Source: an uncultured Pelagibacteraceae bacterium
GTDB lineage: Bacteria > Pseudomonadota > Alphaproteobacteria > Pelagibacterales > Pelagibacteraceae
Assembly (NCBI GenBank): GCA_902592655.1
Contig: CACJFE010000002.1
Span: 62,001 to 126,000 of the forward strand
DNA length: 64,000 nt
Reading direction: 5' to 3'
The translations under genes and the position numbers were made by a program. This document shows positions 45,183 to 54,951 of this stretch, one piece after another (the first letter of the stretch is position 1; each line of letters begins with the position of its first letter). The notes beneath the pieces were generated by a model. The model saw only the letters and a program-made list of their open reading frames with translations, did not search any database and was not told the origin of the DNA.

Positions 45183-45674
45183 CTGATTAATTTAAAAGAA
45201 AATATAAACAAAATTATCAATAGAAAAAATTTAATTTCTTTAATAATAATAACAATTATTTTTTTTCTGGATAGATACTCAAAAATTCAAATAGTGAATA
45301 ATTTTAACGATAGTTCTTTTTATATAAATCAGTTCTTAAATCTTGACCTAACCTGGAATACAGGAATAGGCTTTGGGTTGTTAAGTTTTGATAATAATAT
45401 TTATTACAACAGCATTTCAATTTTGATTGCAGCAGTTATTTTCTTACTGATATATTTATCCCTAAAAACCGACATTTATGAAAAGATTATTTTTTCTTTA
45501 ATAATCGGTGGAGCATTTGGAAACCTTTATGACAGGTTAACTTTTAGGGCAGTTCCAGATTTTATAGACTTACATTACGGCGAATTTCATTGGTTTACTT
45601 TTAATGTTGCTGACATATTTATAACATTGGGTATTATAGCTTATATATTGAAAGGATCTACATCTAGCAATTAA
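45183..45674 (+). CDS. lspA: Lipoprotein signal peptidase LspA, non-canonical start codon
   Basis: Cuts signal peptides of lipoproteins. The frame is open from the ileS stop and contains the LDRxxK motif (IIFFLDRYSKIQ, residues about 25-36), then 'NTGIGFGLL', the catalytic 'GNLYDRL' (Asp117) and 'FNVADIFIT' (Asp144). No ATG, GTG or TTG lies upstream of the LDR motif. A GTG at 45294 would remove helix 1 and that motif. I therefore place the start at CTG 45183, giving 163 residues, the usual length; ATT at 45186 is equally possible. It follows ileS by 12 bases. Confidence 0.8.
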   Translation: MINLKENINKIINRKNLISLIIITIIFFLDRYSKIQIVNNFNDSSFYINQFLNLDLTWNTGIGFGLLSFDNNIYYNSISILIAAVIFLLIYLSLKTDIYEKIIFSLIIGGAFGNLYDRLTFRAVPDFIDLHYGEFHWFTFNVADIFITLGIIAYILKGSTSSN

Positions 45675-45675
45675 G

Positions 45676-45981
45676 ATGAACAAAATTATTTTATTAACAA
45701 TATCAGCTAATTTGCTAATCTCATGTTCTGGCTTTAAAGATGCAGGAAAAGTTTTAAGAAATGAAAAGATAACTACAACTGATGAGTTTTTAATTAAAAA
45801 AAGAGATCCATTAGTTTTACCACCAGATTTTAGAGAAATACCAAAACCTAAATCACAATCAAATCAAACACAAAAAGAAAAGAAGATTGAAGATATATTA
45901 AAAGTTCCAAAAGAGGAGGGTAATTCATTAAATAAATCTTTATCTGTTGAGCAATCAATTATTGATAAAATAAAGAAATGA
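45676..45981 (+). CDS. DUF3035 lipoprotein, BamF-like
   Basis: A 101-residue lipoprotein with signal LLISC (lipobox Cys at residue 17). The conserved stretch 'TTDEFLIKKRDPLVLPPDF' marks DUF3035, a family that includes BamF, an alphaproteobacterial subunit of the outer membrane beta-barrel assembly complex. The C-terminal third is Lys- and Gln-rich and disordered. It starts one base after lspA, whose product would process it, and its stop overlaps pgi. BamF-like function is inferred from the family. Confidence 0.8.
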   Translation: MNKIILLTISANLLISCSGFKDAGKVLRNEKITTTDEFLIKKRDPLVLPPDFREIPKPKSQSNQTQKEKKIEDILKVPKEEGNSLNKSLSVEQSIIDKIKK

Positions 45982-47216
45982 TTAATAAAAACTTTTATAT
46001 AAAAGATCATATCCATCCTAAACATTTAAATAATAAGATTGGAAAAAAATTTAATGTAAAAATTCCAGCAATACTTCAAAAAATTAAGTATAACACTAAA
46101 AATTCAAAAAATTTACTCTATCAATTAAATTCCAAATTTAAATTTAATTTTAAATTAAATAATTTAAAAAGATTTAGGAAATTCAAAAAAATTGTTATCA
46201 TTGGTATGGGAGGGTCAATTCTTGGGGCTGAAGCAATTTATAACTTCTTACACCATAAAATCGATAAAAAGGTAATTTTTTTAGATAATATTAATTTAAA
46301 AGAGGTTGAGCATTTAAAAAAGAAAAAAGATTATAAACAAACTTTATTTTTAGTAATTTCTAAATCAGGTAATACAATTGAAACAATTTCAAATTTTATT
46401 TCATTGAATATTATTAAAAAAAACTCAAAAAACATAATTATAATTACAGAGAAAAAAAACAATACTTTATATGAATTATCGAAAAAATTTAATCTTTTTT
46501 TTATTGAACATAAAATGTTTATCGGCGGAAGATACTCAGTATTATCTGAGGTTGGCCTTATTCCTGCATACCTAATGGGGTTAAATATTTCAAAAATTAG
46601 AAATAACTTGTTATCTTTACTAAATAAGAAGGAAACAGTTTTTTTAAAGAATAGTTGTAAAAAAATATCTAATCTTTTAATTCAAAAAAAAGTTAATGAT
46701 TTAATTTTTTTAAATTACTCACCTAAATTAGAAAAGTTTCTTTATTGGTGCCAACAATTGATCGCTGAAAGTTTAGGTAAAAGAAAACTTGGTTTTACAC
46801 CAATTGTGTCTAATGCTCCGAAAGATCATCATAGTTTACTGCAATTATATTTAGATGGTCCTAAAAATAAAATTTTTTATATTTTTGATGACTTAGATAA
46901 AGACAGTTTCAAAATCAGTACTAAAGGACTTTCAAAAAAGGTTAATTTTATTGATAAAAAAGGGCTTAATGAGATAAAAAGTGCTCAAAAAAACTCAATT
47001 ATAAAGTTGCTTAAAAATGACAGCATACCATTTCGGCAGTTTTACATAAAAAAAATTGAAGAAAACACAATAGGAAAGCTCTTTTCGTATTTCATTTTAG
47101 AAACTATTTTAGTAGGAAATTTAATTAGTATAAATCCTTTTGATCAGCCTGCGGTAGAGAAAGCTAAAGTTATTACGAAAAATATTTTAACAAAAAACTC
47201 CAAAAAAAATTTTTGA
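45978..47216 (+). CDS. pgi: Glucose-6-phosphate isomerase
   Basis: Interconverts glucose 6-phosphate and fructose 6-phosphate. At 412 residues it is the short PGI form. The two SIS domains show 'VIIGMGGSILGAEAIYNF', SKSGNTIETISNF and a 'GGRYSVLSEVGL' sugar-phosphate loop, and 'APKDHHSLLQLY' carries the ring-opening His. It overlaps the lipoprotein gene by 4 bases and is convergent with rsmD, sharing 30 bases at the ends. Confidence 0.93.
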   Translation: MINKNFYIKDHIHPKHLNNKIGKKFNVKIPAILQKIKYNTKNSKNLLYQLNSKFKFNFKLNNLKRFRKFKKIVIIGMGGSILGAEAIYNFLHHKIDKKVIFLDNINLKEVEHLKKKKDYKQTLFLVISKSGNTIETISNFISLNIIKKNSKNIIIITEKKNNTLYELSKKFNLFFIEHKMFIGGRYSVLSEVGLIPAYLMGLNISKIRNNLLSLLNKKETVFLKNSCKKISNLLIQKKVNDLIFLNYSPKLEKFLYWCQQLIAESLGKRKLGFTPIVSNAPKDHHSLLQLYLDGPKNKIFYIFDDLDKDSFKISTKGLSKKVNFIDKKGLNEIKSAQKNSIIKLLKNDSIPFRQFYIKKIEENTIGKLFSYFILETILVGNLISINPFDQPAVEKAKVITKNILTKNSKKNF

Positions 47217-47747
47217 TCTTCCATAAATTTTAATTTTTAAAATATTTATTTCATTTTTAAAATCATCTTTTGCATCTTTCTCCCTGTGAATAACCACTAC
47301 ATGATTTTTAAAAAAGTTTTTAAAAATTCGAATAGATCTTAAATTTTCTAAAAATTTTTTTTCGGAAAACGGTGGATCAAAAAAAAATATGTTATATTTT
47401 TCTTTTTTGTTACGTGATAAATAGTTTTCCACACTATCATCTATTAAAATTACCTCATTATTTATTTTGATCTCTAACAAGTTTTTTTTTAAAACTTTTA
47501 AAGCGTTTTTATCTTTTTCTACAAAAGTGACTTTTTTTGCACCTCGAGACACACACTCAATTCCAAAAGATCCTGTTCCTGAATAAAGATCTAATACTTT
47601 AGAGTTTTCTAAATTAATACCCACATCGTTCGAATGAGACAAAATATTAAAAATATTCTCCTTTACCACATCTTTTAAAGGCCTTGTTATAAATGACTTG
47701 ATATGATTTAAAGATTTACCTTTATACTTACCGCCAACTATTCTCAT
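47187..47747 (-). CDS. rsmD: 16S rRNA (guanine(966)-N(2))-methyltransferase RsmD
   Basis: Methylates G966 of 16S rRNA. The 186-residue protein has the start MRIVGGKYKGKSL and RPLKDVVKENIFNIL, the SAM loop 'DLYSGTGSFGIECVSRGA' and the catalytic FFDPPF motif (NPPY type). It overlaps purD by 4 bases upstream and pgi by 30 bases at the 3' end. The long convergent overlap falls in the variable C-terminus. Confidence 0.94.
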   Translation of the reverse strand: MRIVGGKYKGKSLNHIKSFITRPLKDVVKENIFNILSHSNDVGINLENSKVLDLYSGTGSFGIECVSRGAKKVTFVEKDKNALKVLKKNLLEIKINNEVILIDDSVENYLSRNKKEKYNIFFFDPPFSEKKFLENLRSIRIFKNFFKNHVVVIHREKDAKDDFKNEINILKIKIYGRSKIFFGVFC

Positions 47748-49012
47748 CTTTTATTTATTACCCGCCAACCAATATCTTTTCTATAAAATCCTTCTTTCCA
47801 GTTCAACATCTGTAAAGATTTTAAAATCAATTTTCTAATTTTAAAAAAATTATTTCCAGTGGAAGTAAAATTTAAAACTCTACCTCCAGTTGATACTATA
47901 TTATCATCTTTTAATTTTGTGCCTGCGTGATAAATTTTAATTTTTTTATTGAATTTAATTTCATTTATTTTGGCGATTAAAACATTTTTTTTATAATTGC
48001 CAGGGTAACCCTTAGAACATAAAACGATTGTCATACTTTTTTCGTTTTTCCATTTAATTTTAATCTTTTTAAGATTATCAATTACTGCGTTATAAATAAT
48101 GTTAACAAAATCAGATTTTAATCTTGGTAAAATTACCTGACATTCAGGGTCCCCCATTCTTACATTGAATTCTATTAAGAAAGGTTCTTTTTTTACAATC
48201 ATTAAACCTACATATAGAAAACCTTTGTAGTGGTTTTTAGATTTCTTAAGTGCACTTAAAGTAGGTTTTACAATTTTATATATAATTTTTTTTTCTAAAG
48301 ATTTGTCCACAATAGGAGCAGGTGAATAAGCACCCATTCCTCCAGTATTAGGGCCTTGATCTTTTTCTTTTACTTTTTTGTGGTCTTGAGCAGTACCAAA
48401 AAATTTAAAATTATTCCTATCTACAATGATAAAGTAACTTACCTCTTTTCCGACTAAAAATTCTTCTAAGACTAATTTATTTGAAGATTTGAATTTTCCA
48501 TCAAAAATTTCTTTTGAAACATTAAGAACTTTTTTAGAGGACTTGCAGATAGTTACACCTTTACCAGCTGCTAAACCATCTGCTTTTACTACTATCGGTA
48601 ATTTGCTAATTTTTAAAAAGTTTTTAACCTGCATTAAATTTTTACAAATCTTAAATTTTGCAGTAGGAATATTATTTTTCTCACATAGTTTCTTCATAAA
48701 AGCTTTAGAACCCTCTAACTGTGCAGCAAATTTATTTGGACCGAACACTTTAATTTTTTTTTTAATCAAAAAATCTACCAAACCCTTGACCAAGGGCTCC
48801 TCTGGCCCAACAATTACTAGATCAATTTTATTTGATTTTACTAGCTTATAAATTTCATTAAAATTTAAAATATTAGCTTTAATATTTTTCGCAATTTTTG
48901 ATGTTCCTGCATTTCCAGGTATACAAAATATTTTTTTAACCAATCTAGATTCAAATATTTTTTGACAAATAGCGTGCTCTCGTCCACCACTACCAATTAA
49001 ACCGATATTCAT
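47744..49012 (-). CDS. purD: Phosphoribosylamine-glycine ligase
   Basis: Second step of purine synthesis (GAR synthetase). The 422-residue ATP-grasp protein starts with 'MNIGLIGSGGREHAI', then GPEEPLVKGLVDFL, 'VVKADGLAAGKGV', 'GGMGAYSPAP' and 'EFNVRMGDPECQ' at the metal site. The length is normal. It begins 24 bases from the divergent small DUF2093 gene, so that gap must hold both promoters. rsmD overlaps its end. Confidence 0.96.
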   Translation of the reverse strand: MNIGLIGSGGREHAICQKIFESRLVKKIFCIPGNAGTSKIAKNIKANILNFNEIYKLVKSNKIDLVIVGPEEPLVKGLVDFLIKKKIKVFGPNKFAAQLEGSKAFMKKLCEKNNIPTAKFKICKNLMQVKNFLKISKLPIVVKADGLAAGKGVTICKSSKKVLNVSKEIFDGKFKSSNKLVLEEFLVGKEVSYFIIVDRNNFKFFGTAQDHKKVKEKDQGPNTGGMGAYSPAPIVDKSLEKKIIYKIVKPTLSALKKSKNHYKGFLYVGLMIVKKEPFLIEFNVRMGDPECQVILPRLKSDFVNIIYNAVIDNLKKIKIKWKNEKSMTIVLCSKGYPGNYKKNVLIAKINEIKFNKKIKIYHAGTKLKDDNIVSTGGRVLNFTSTGNNFFKIRKLILKSLQMLNWKEGFYRKDIGWRVINKR

Positions 49013-49042
49013 ATAAAAGGTATATTATATAATTTATTGAAC

Positions 49043-49228
49043 ATGAAAAAAAAGGCCAAACTTATATTTAAACACAATTCTTTTGAAATAGTAGAGGACG
49101 GTGATTATGTCCTTTGCGCCGTATCCGGTAAAGAAATAATGCTGAGGAACCTAAATTACTGGAATGTTGACTTACAAGAGGCTTATTTTTCCCCAAAAGA
49201 GGTTAAAGAAAAGTTAAATAAAAAATAA
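49043..49228 (+). CDS. DUF2093 small conserved protein
   Basis: A 61-residue protein of the alphaproteobacterial family DUF2093. The pattern 'GDYVLCAVSGKEIMLRNLNYWNVDLQEAYFSP' is split here only by residue choice and is diagnostic in its 'CAVSG..I.L..L.YW.V..QE.Y' layout. Function is unknown. I prefer the ATG at 49043 to a TTG two codons earlier. It is divergent from purD and convergent with lpxL, 6 bases away. Confidence 0.82.
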   Translation: MKKKAKLIFKHNSFEIVEDGDYVLCAVSGKEIMLRNLNYWNVDLQEAYFSPKEVKEKLNKK

Positions 49229-49234
49229 TTTAAT

Positions 49235-50092
49235 TCAACCTTTCCACCTATCATGTGTCCATATCCATTCATATGGATTTTTAGTAATCATTTTCTCAAT
49301 AATTTGGTTAAGTCTTAAAGTTAATTCTGATTTATCTTTAAAATCTGTATGGACTATTTTTTTTAAAAACTTAATTGTGAATGAATTATCTTTTTCTCTT
49401 TTTATAAAAACAGATATTATTGGTAAATTATATTTTATTGCAAGTTGAGCAGGTAAGGTAGTTGTTAAAGCTGGTTTACCAAAAAAATTAATTTTCTCGC
49501 CTTCACTTACTCTTTGATCTATCATTAAAGCGATACTGTAATTCTTTTTAACGAAATCAATTGCTTCTCTAACCCCATTTATTCCTTTTTTTATTTGATT
49601 TTTACAAACAAATTTTTTTCTTAAGTATTCCATAAAAGGATTAAGAAAAAAATTATTTAAAGGTCTATATATTGTTGCTAATTTTAAACCACTTTTAGTC
49701 ATATAAAGAGACATTAATTCAAAGTTTGAGAAATGTCCTGATACAAATATAGCTGGTTTACCGCTTTTTATTACATCATCTAAAATTTCTTTACCCTCTA
49801 CCTTGATTATATCTTTTTCATTAGGAAATTTATTTAAAAATATATATTCTATAAAGACAACTCCATAGTTTTTCCACATTTTAGAAATTATAATCTTTTT
49901 TTCATCTTCAGTGATATTCTTTAGATTTTCTAAATTTTTTTCTATAATTCTTTTTGACTTAAATAAAGGGCCAAGCTTTTTAAATATATATCCAAAAAGA
50001 TTTCTACTTAATCTTATCCCAATAATTTTTCCAATTATAAAAAAGAAATAGATTATAATTGACTGAATAAAATATTTTGTTATTCTGATCAT
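49235..50092 (-). CDS. lpxL: Lipid A biosynthesis acyltransferase (LpxL/HtrB family)
   Basis: Adds a secondary acyl chain to Kdo-lipid A. The 285-residue protein has an N-terminal membrane anchor (about 8-27), the acyltransferase HX4E motif in SGHFSNFELM, 'ALMIDQRVSEGEKINFFGKPA' and 'EWIWTHDRW' at the C-terminus. LpxL and LpxM cannot be told apart here. It overlaps lpxK by 4 bases, in the minus-strand set msbA-waaA-lpxK-lpxL. Confidence 0.88.
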   Translation of the reverse strand: MIRITKYFIQSIIIYFFFIIGKIIGIRLSRNLFGYIFKKLGPLFKSKRIIEKNLENLKNITEDEKKIIISKMWKNYGVVFIEYIFLNKFPNEKDIIKVEGKEILDDVIKSGKPAIFVSGHFSNFELMSLYMTKSGLKLATIYRPLNNFFLNPFMEYLRKKFVCKNQIKKGINGVREAIDFVKKNYSIALMIDQRVSEGEKINFFGKPALTTTLPAQLAIKYNLPIISVFIKREKDNSFTIKFLKKIVHTDFKDKSELTLRLNQIIEKMITKNPYEWIWTHDRWKG

Positions 50093-51018
50093 AAATATCT
50101 TAGTATATTATTCATTAGCTCTTTCTCTTTTTCAATTTTAAGCTCTACTCTTAAATAATTAATTTCGGGGAAATTTTGATGTTTAATTCTAAAATAATCT
50201 TTTTCAGTTGTCACTATATGATAATTATTTTTTCTTGCTTCCAAAATTATATTATTTAGTTCAGTATTACTTAACTTATAATGATCTGGGTAAGAAATCT
50301 TTTTTTCTACTTGTAAATCAAAATCAGATAAAGCTTTAAAAAAATTGTTTGGGTTACCAATCCCAGCAAATGCCAATATTTTTTTATTTTTTAATAATTC
50401 AATATTAATTGGTATATACTTGGAATAATAAATTAAAACATCCTTGTTATATTTGTAAATTAACTTCTCAAATTCATCATCTTTATCTCCATTGATAATA
50501 ATTATTTGAGAATCTTTTATTGAACCTAGGCCTTCTCTTAATGGACCAGAGGGAAGAATTAATCCATTACCAATTTTTTGATTTTGATTAAAACATAAAA
50601 TGTTTAAATTCTTCTTAATACTATAATCTTGAAACCCATCATCTAAAATAGCAACATTATAGCCTGCTTCCTCAGCAATCTTTAGAGCTTTAGATCTATT
50701 AGAATTTAAAATTAGATATTCGTAATTTGCCTTAATTAAATTGTGTTCATCAATCTGAGAACTATAATATTTTTTTATAATTACTGTTTTTTTCCCTAAT
50801 TTTAGAAAATGTTTTGCAAGAAATATTGTCAAGGGTGTTTTTCCTGTACCTCCAATATAAATATTTCCAACACAAACAACCGAGATATCGAATTTTTGAG
50901 TTTTAATAAAAATTTTTTTAAGAAAATTAAACGTTTTTGTTAAAAGAGCTACAGGAAAAAGAATAAAAGCAAAAAAATTTATTTTTGAGTCCCAAAATTT
51001 AGGTTTAAATATTTTCAT
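50089..51018 (-). CDS. lpxK: Tetraacyldisaccharide 4'-kinase
   Basis: Phosphorylates the lipid A disaccharide at the 4' position. The 309-residue protein has an N-terminal membrane-associated helix, the P-loop GNIYIGGTGKTPLTIFLA (about residues 52-69), 'AILDDGFQDYSI' and 'LPSGPLREGLGSI'. It overlaps waaA by 14 bases and lpxL by 4 bases. The position between the Kdo transferase and the acyltransferase fits the pathway order. Confidence 0.94.
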   Translation of the reverse strand: MKIFKPKFWDSKINFFAFILFPVALLTKTFNFLKKIFIKTQKFDISVVCVGNIYIGGTGKTPLTIFLAKHFLKLGKKTVIIKKYYSSQIDEHNLIKANYEYLILNSNRSKALKIAEEAGYNVAILDDGFQDYSIKKNLNILCFNQNQKIGNGLILPSGPLREGLGSIKDSQIIIINGDKDDEFEKLIYKYNKDVLIYYSKYIPINIELLKNKKILAFAGIGNPNNFFKALSDFDLQVEKKISYPDHYKLSNTELNNIILEARKNNYHIVTTEKDYFRIKHQNFPEINYLRVELKIEKEKELMNNILRYL

Positions 51019-52291
51019 TTAATAAAAAATTATTAATTTCTTTCATAGTAGCAGTAAGGATCTTTTTCTCCAAATTATGTACAAGTTGTAAAAATTTTTC
51101 AGGATTTTCCTTATTTAATTTTTCAAAATCTGTTTTTAATTCTATAGCTAGGTCATTTTCATTATCAATTTCTTTACTAATATTATTTTCTTTTAAGATT
51201 TTGTAAATTTCTTGGAAATTGTAAACATAGGGACCATGATATATTTTGCAACCTAGTTTAGCTGGATCTATCGGATTTTGCCCACTCTCTTTTTGTAACT
51301 TTTTAATTAAAGACTTTCCAATGAAAACACTTTTTACATGAATTAAAAATTTATTTAAGTTACCGTAAGAATTAATTATTACTACATCTATATTTTTTGA
51401 AATATCCTCCTGTTCATTTAATATTTGAGAAGTTAAAGCAAAATTTTCACAAATTTTTTTTATTTCTAAAACTCTATCAATATGTCTAGGAGCTATAATA
51501 ATCTTTAAATCTTTAATATACTGTTTTAAAATTTTATGTGCACTAAGACAAAAATTCTCCTCACCTTTATGAGTACTTATCGCACACCAAAATTTTTCTT
51601 TCGCTAAATAAGTACTATTAAAATTTGTATTCTTTGCCGTTTCGATTTTGCTTAAAAATTTTATATTTCCTAAATAGAAGACATTTCTAACATTTAATTT
51701 AGATAAATAGTATTTGCTTTCGTTATTAGACGTCAAACACAAGTCGAATGAAGAAAAAATTTCTCCTGAGGTATTAGGAAAAAGTTTCCATCGATTAAAA
51801 GTTTTTTTTGTAATTCTCGCGTTGATAATTGATAGAGGAGTCTTTCTTTTTTTGGCCAAAAAAATTAGATTAGGCCATATCTCAGAGTCTACTAAAAATA
51901 TAACTGAAGGGTTCCAAGAATGTAAAAATTTTTTCATAAGAAAAAAACTATCAATAGGAAAAAATCTTTGTTTAATTTTTTCTTCATTTTTGAAAATTTT
52001 ATTTGCCAAATTATTAGAGCTTAATGTTACGGTTGTAATTAAAAATTCCAAATCGTCTCTTTTTTTAAGCTCATCGATAATTGGTATGATACTTTTTAAT
52101 TCCCCTATACTAGCTGCATGAAACCATAAAAGTTTTGAGTCTTTTTTTTTTCTATGAACATTAAAATTAGAAGAGAGAATTTTTTCTTTATATCTTGTTG
52201 GATGCTCTTTTTTCAAAAATTTCCTCACAAAAATCAGTAATACTAACAAAGGATAAAACAAAACTGACAGGACCCTATATAAAAGAATCAT
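51005..52291 (-). CDS. waaA: 3-deoxy-D-manno-octulosonic acid transferase
   Basis: Transfers Kdo from CMP-Kdo to lipid A. The 428-residue GT30 protein has an N-terminal anchor, 'WFHAASIGELKSI' with the catalytic Glu, 'LVDSEIWPNLIF', 'STHKGEENFCL' and 'IIAPRHIDRV'. It lies 4 bases downstream of msbA and overlaps lpxK. The C-terminal nucleotide-binding region is more divergent than usual but the order of motifs is intact. Confidence 0.92.
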   Translation of the reverse strand: MILLYRVLSVLFYPLLVLLIFVRKFLKKEHPTRYKEKILSSNFNVHRKKKDSKLLWFHAASIGELKSIIPIIDELKKRDDLEFLITTVTLSSNNLANKIFKNEEKIKQRFFPIDSFFLMKKFLHSWNPSVIFLVDSEIWPNLIFLAKKRKTPLSIINARITKKTFNRWKLFPNTSGEIFSSFDLCLTSNNESKYYLSKLNVRNVFYLGNIKFLSKIETAKNTNFNSTYLAKEKFWCAISTHKGEENFCLSAHKILKQYIKDLKIIIAPRHIDRVLEIKKICENFALTSQILNEQEDISKNIDVVIINSYGNLNKFLIHVKSVFIGKSLIKKLQKESGQNPIDPAKLGCKIYHGPYVYNFQEIYKILKENNISKEIDNENDLAIELKTDFEKLNKENPEKFLQLVHNLEKKILTATMKEINNFLLNENI

Positions 52292-52295
52292 GATT

Positions 52296-54053
52296 TTACT
52301 TAATTTGTTTTTGGTACAAAGATTTATATTCAGTGCAATTTTTTATTAAATAATCATGGTTACCACTATCATTAATTTTTCCATCTTTGAGGACGATTAT
52401 TTTTTCTGCAGTATGAATGGTTGAAAGTCGATGAGCAATTACTAAAGTAGTTTTGTTTTTTGTCAAATTTTGTATTGCACTTTTGACTATTTCTTCTGAC
52501 TCAGCGTCTAATGATGATGTTGCTTCATCAAGTAATATTATTGGAGACTCTTTTAAAATAGCTCTGGCGATAGAAATTCTTTGTCTTTGCCCACCTGATA
52601 GCCTTATACCATTTTCTCCTATAAAAGTGTCATAACCATTTGGTAATTTTTCTATAAATTCATGAGCAGCAGCAAATTTACAAGCATTTTTAATTTCTTC
52701 ATCTGATGCGTATTCTCTAGCATATGCTATATTATTTTTAATTGTATCATCGAATAAGATAACATCTTGACTTACCATTGAAATATTTTTTCTTAAAGAA
52801 TTCAAACTTACATTTTTAATATTTTGATTGTCAATTTCGATTACGCCATTTTGAGGATCATAAAACCTTGGTATTAAATTTATTATCGTACTTTTTCCAG
52901 CACCGCTGTGCCCTACAAGTGCGGTCATTGTATTGCCTTTAATCTTAAAGCTAACTCCTTTTATTGCTTTTTCTGCGGTAGTCTTATAATTAAATTCCAC
53001 ATTTTTAAATTCGATATCAGAGTCAACAAGATTTAAGCTTGGGTTTTCTATAATATCTTTTATCTCCACTTTTTTATCAATAATTTCACAAACCCTTTTA
53101 AATGCGGCAGCGCCTTGATAAGCAACCATGTTTAGAGTGGCCAATGATCTAACTGGTTGATAAGCTAGCATCATTGCAGCTAAAAAAGAGAAAAAGTTGT
53201 TTACACCGATTTCACCTTCAGCAATTAACTTTCCAGCAAAAACAATAAATCCTGCAATCATAATTCCTGTTAAAGACTCCATAATTGGAGTTGCTCTATT
53301 TAGCACGCTACTAATTTTAATATTTTTTTCTACAAGATCTTCAATTACTTGGAATGCTTTTTTACTCTCAAATTTTTCTCTCTGATAAATTCTTATCATT
53401 TTAGAACCTTTAAAAATTTCATTAAGAAAAGTTGCTAAATTACCAGATGACTCACCAGCTTTTGATGTGGCCTTACCCATTCTTTTACCAAGTGATTTTG
53501 CTAATCCACCTGCCAGTGGCATCATAAGTATAGCAAATAACGCTAGCTTCCAATTTTGATAAAACATAACAGACACTAATGCAATCAAGGAAAAAGAGTC
53601 CTTCATAATGTTAAGTACACCAGTTCCGACTAAATTTTGCACATGGTGTGTATCATACATTATGTTTGAAATGTATTTTCCTGAGTGTCTATTGTCCAAA
53701 GTTTGAATATCAGAAACTAAAATGTTAGATGCAACTTTTTTTTGTAATTCACCAGCTACTTCTTGCCCAACTCTGATTATATTCATTCTTGCAAAATACA
53801 AAGATATTCCTTTACTTGAGAAAGCAATTACAATTAAAATTGGTATAAACCAACTAAAGACCTGATCTTTTTCTATAAATATCTTTTTTACAGCGGGATC
53901 CAACAACCATGCTATACTGGAAGTACTCAAAGCAACTATCAAAGAGAGTATTAAAGCTATTAATATCCTTTTTAGATGTTTTTTTACGTATTCTTTAAAG
54001 ATTTTTTTGAGTAAAAACTTTAGTTCATCAAAATTCATTTCAGTAATTTGCAA
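52296..54053 (-). CDS. msbA: Lipid A export permease/ATP-binding protein MsbA-like
   Basis: A fused ABC exporter of 585 residues: six transmembrane helices (about 28-320) and an ATPase domain with Walker A GHSGAGKST, 'LSGGQRQRISIARAI', Walker B IILLDEATSSLDAE and the switch His in IAHRLST. Flipping lipid A across the inner membrane is likely from its place before waaA and lpxK. Other ABC exporters of the same fold cannot be excluded on sequence alone. It overlaps ubiA by 14 bases. Confidence 0.9.
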   Translation of the reverse strand: MQITEMNFDELKFLLKKIFKEYVKKHLKRILIALILSLIVALSTSSIAWLLDPAVKKIFIEKDQVFSWFIPILIVIAFSSKGISLYFARMNIIRVGQEVAGELQKKVASNILVSDIQTLDNRHSGKYISNIMYDTHHVQNLVGTGVLNIMKDSFSLIALVSVMFYQNWKLALFAILMMPLAGGLAKSLGKRMGKATSKAGESSGNLATFLNEIFKGSKMIRIYQREKFESKKAFQVIEDLVEKNIKISSVLNRATPIMESLTGIMIAGFIVFAGKLIAEGEIGVNNFFSFLAAMMLAYQPVRSLATLNMVAYQGAAAFKRVCEIIDKKVEIKDIIENPSLNLVDSDIEFKNVEFNYKTTAEKAIKGVSFKIKGNTMTALVGHSGAGKSTIINLIPRFYDPQNGVIEIDNQNIKNVSLNSLRKNISMVSQDVILFDDTIKNNIAYAREYASDEEIKNACKFAAAHEFIEKLPNGYDTFIGENGIRLSGGQRQRISIARAILKESPIILLDEATSSLDAESEEIVKSAIQNLTKNKTTLVIAHRLSTIHTAEKIIVLKDGKINDSGNHDYLIKNCTEYKSLYQKQIK

Positions 54054-54900
54054 ATAAAATTGTTAAAAATAATATTAGTCCAGAATAATTATTAAGTTTA
54101 AATGATTGTAAACAACTCTGAGGCTTCCGTTTATCAAATATAATAATTTGAATAATTAGACTTAAAAAAAATAATAATATTAAAAATGAAAAAAAATTTA
54201 TCCCTATCAAACCTTTAAAAAGATAAAATATTAAAATTGACGTAAGAGAGTAAGAAAAAAATATAAATAATTTTATATTTTTTTTAAATTTTATCGATGT
54301 AGACTTTAAGCCAATTATTTCATCATCAGACATATCTTGAGTTCCATAAATCGTGTCATAGCCCAATGTCCAAAATATGGCTGAAATGTAAAGAATTATA
54401 ACATCGAAAGATATACTACTGTTCATTGATGTCCAGGCCATGATAATCCCCCAATTAAAAGTAAGACCAAGAAATAATTGAGGCCAATATGTAATCCTTT
54501 TCATAAAAGGGTACGCAAAAGCTAAAAACATTGAACCTATTCCTAAAATTATCGTTAATAAATTAAACTGAATTAAAATAAGAAAAGCTAAGAAACATAA
54601 AATTATTACATATACAAAAGAATGTTTTACTGAAATTAATCCCGAGGCAATTGGTCTTTCCTTAGTTCTTTGAACTTTTTTATCAAAGTCCTTATCAACA
54701 ATGTCATTAAAAATACATCCTGCACTTCTCATTAATACTGCACCCAAAAAAAACAATAAAAGATGATATATAAATAATTCCTCATTTTTATTGTAGTAGT
54801 GAGCAAAAGCTAAACCCCAAGAACATGGCCAGAATAAAAGCATATAACCAATAGGCTTTTTTAATCTGGTAAGCTCTATGAAAATTTTTAATTGATGCAT
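54040..54900 (-). CDS. ubiA: 4-hydroxybenzoate polyprenyltransferase
   Basis: Attaches the isoprenoid tail to 4-hydroxybenzoate in ubiquinone synthesis. The protein has eight or nine membrane helices and both aspartate motifs: 'FNDIVDKDFDKKVQRT' and 'YGTQDMSDDEIIG'. I use the ATG at 54900 (MHQLKIFIELTRLKKPIG), giving 286 residues, because a start at 54942 would overlap the divergent gene and add a non-conserved stretch. It is transcribed with msbA. Confidence 0.92.
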   Translation of the reverse strand: MHQLKIFIELTRLKKPIGYMLLFWPCSWGLAFAHYYNKNEELFIYHLLLFFLGAVLMRSAGCIFNDIVDKDFDKKVQRTKERPIASGLISVKHSFVYVIILCFLAFLILIQFNLLTIILGIGSMFLAFAYPFMKRITYWPQLFLGLTFNWGIIMAWTSMNSSISFDVIILYISAIFWTLGYDTIYGTQDMSDDEIIGLKSTSIKFKKNIKLFIFFSYSLTSILIFYLFKGLIGINFFSFLILLFFLSLIIQIIIFDKRKPQSCLQSFKLNNYSGLILFLTILFANY

Positions 54901-54951
54901 GAAATTATACTTGTAAATACCAAACACTATCTTCATAATCAATTTGATTCG

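Noticed and set aside
45294..45674. lspA starting at GTG 45294
   Set aside because: It would lack the first helix and the LDRxxK motif, which are encoded in frame just upstream.
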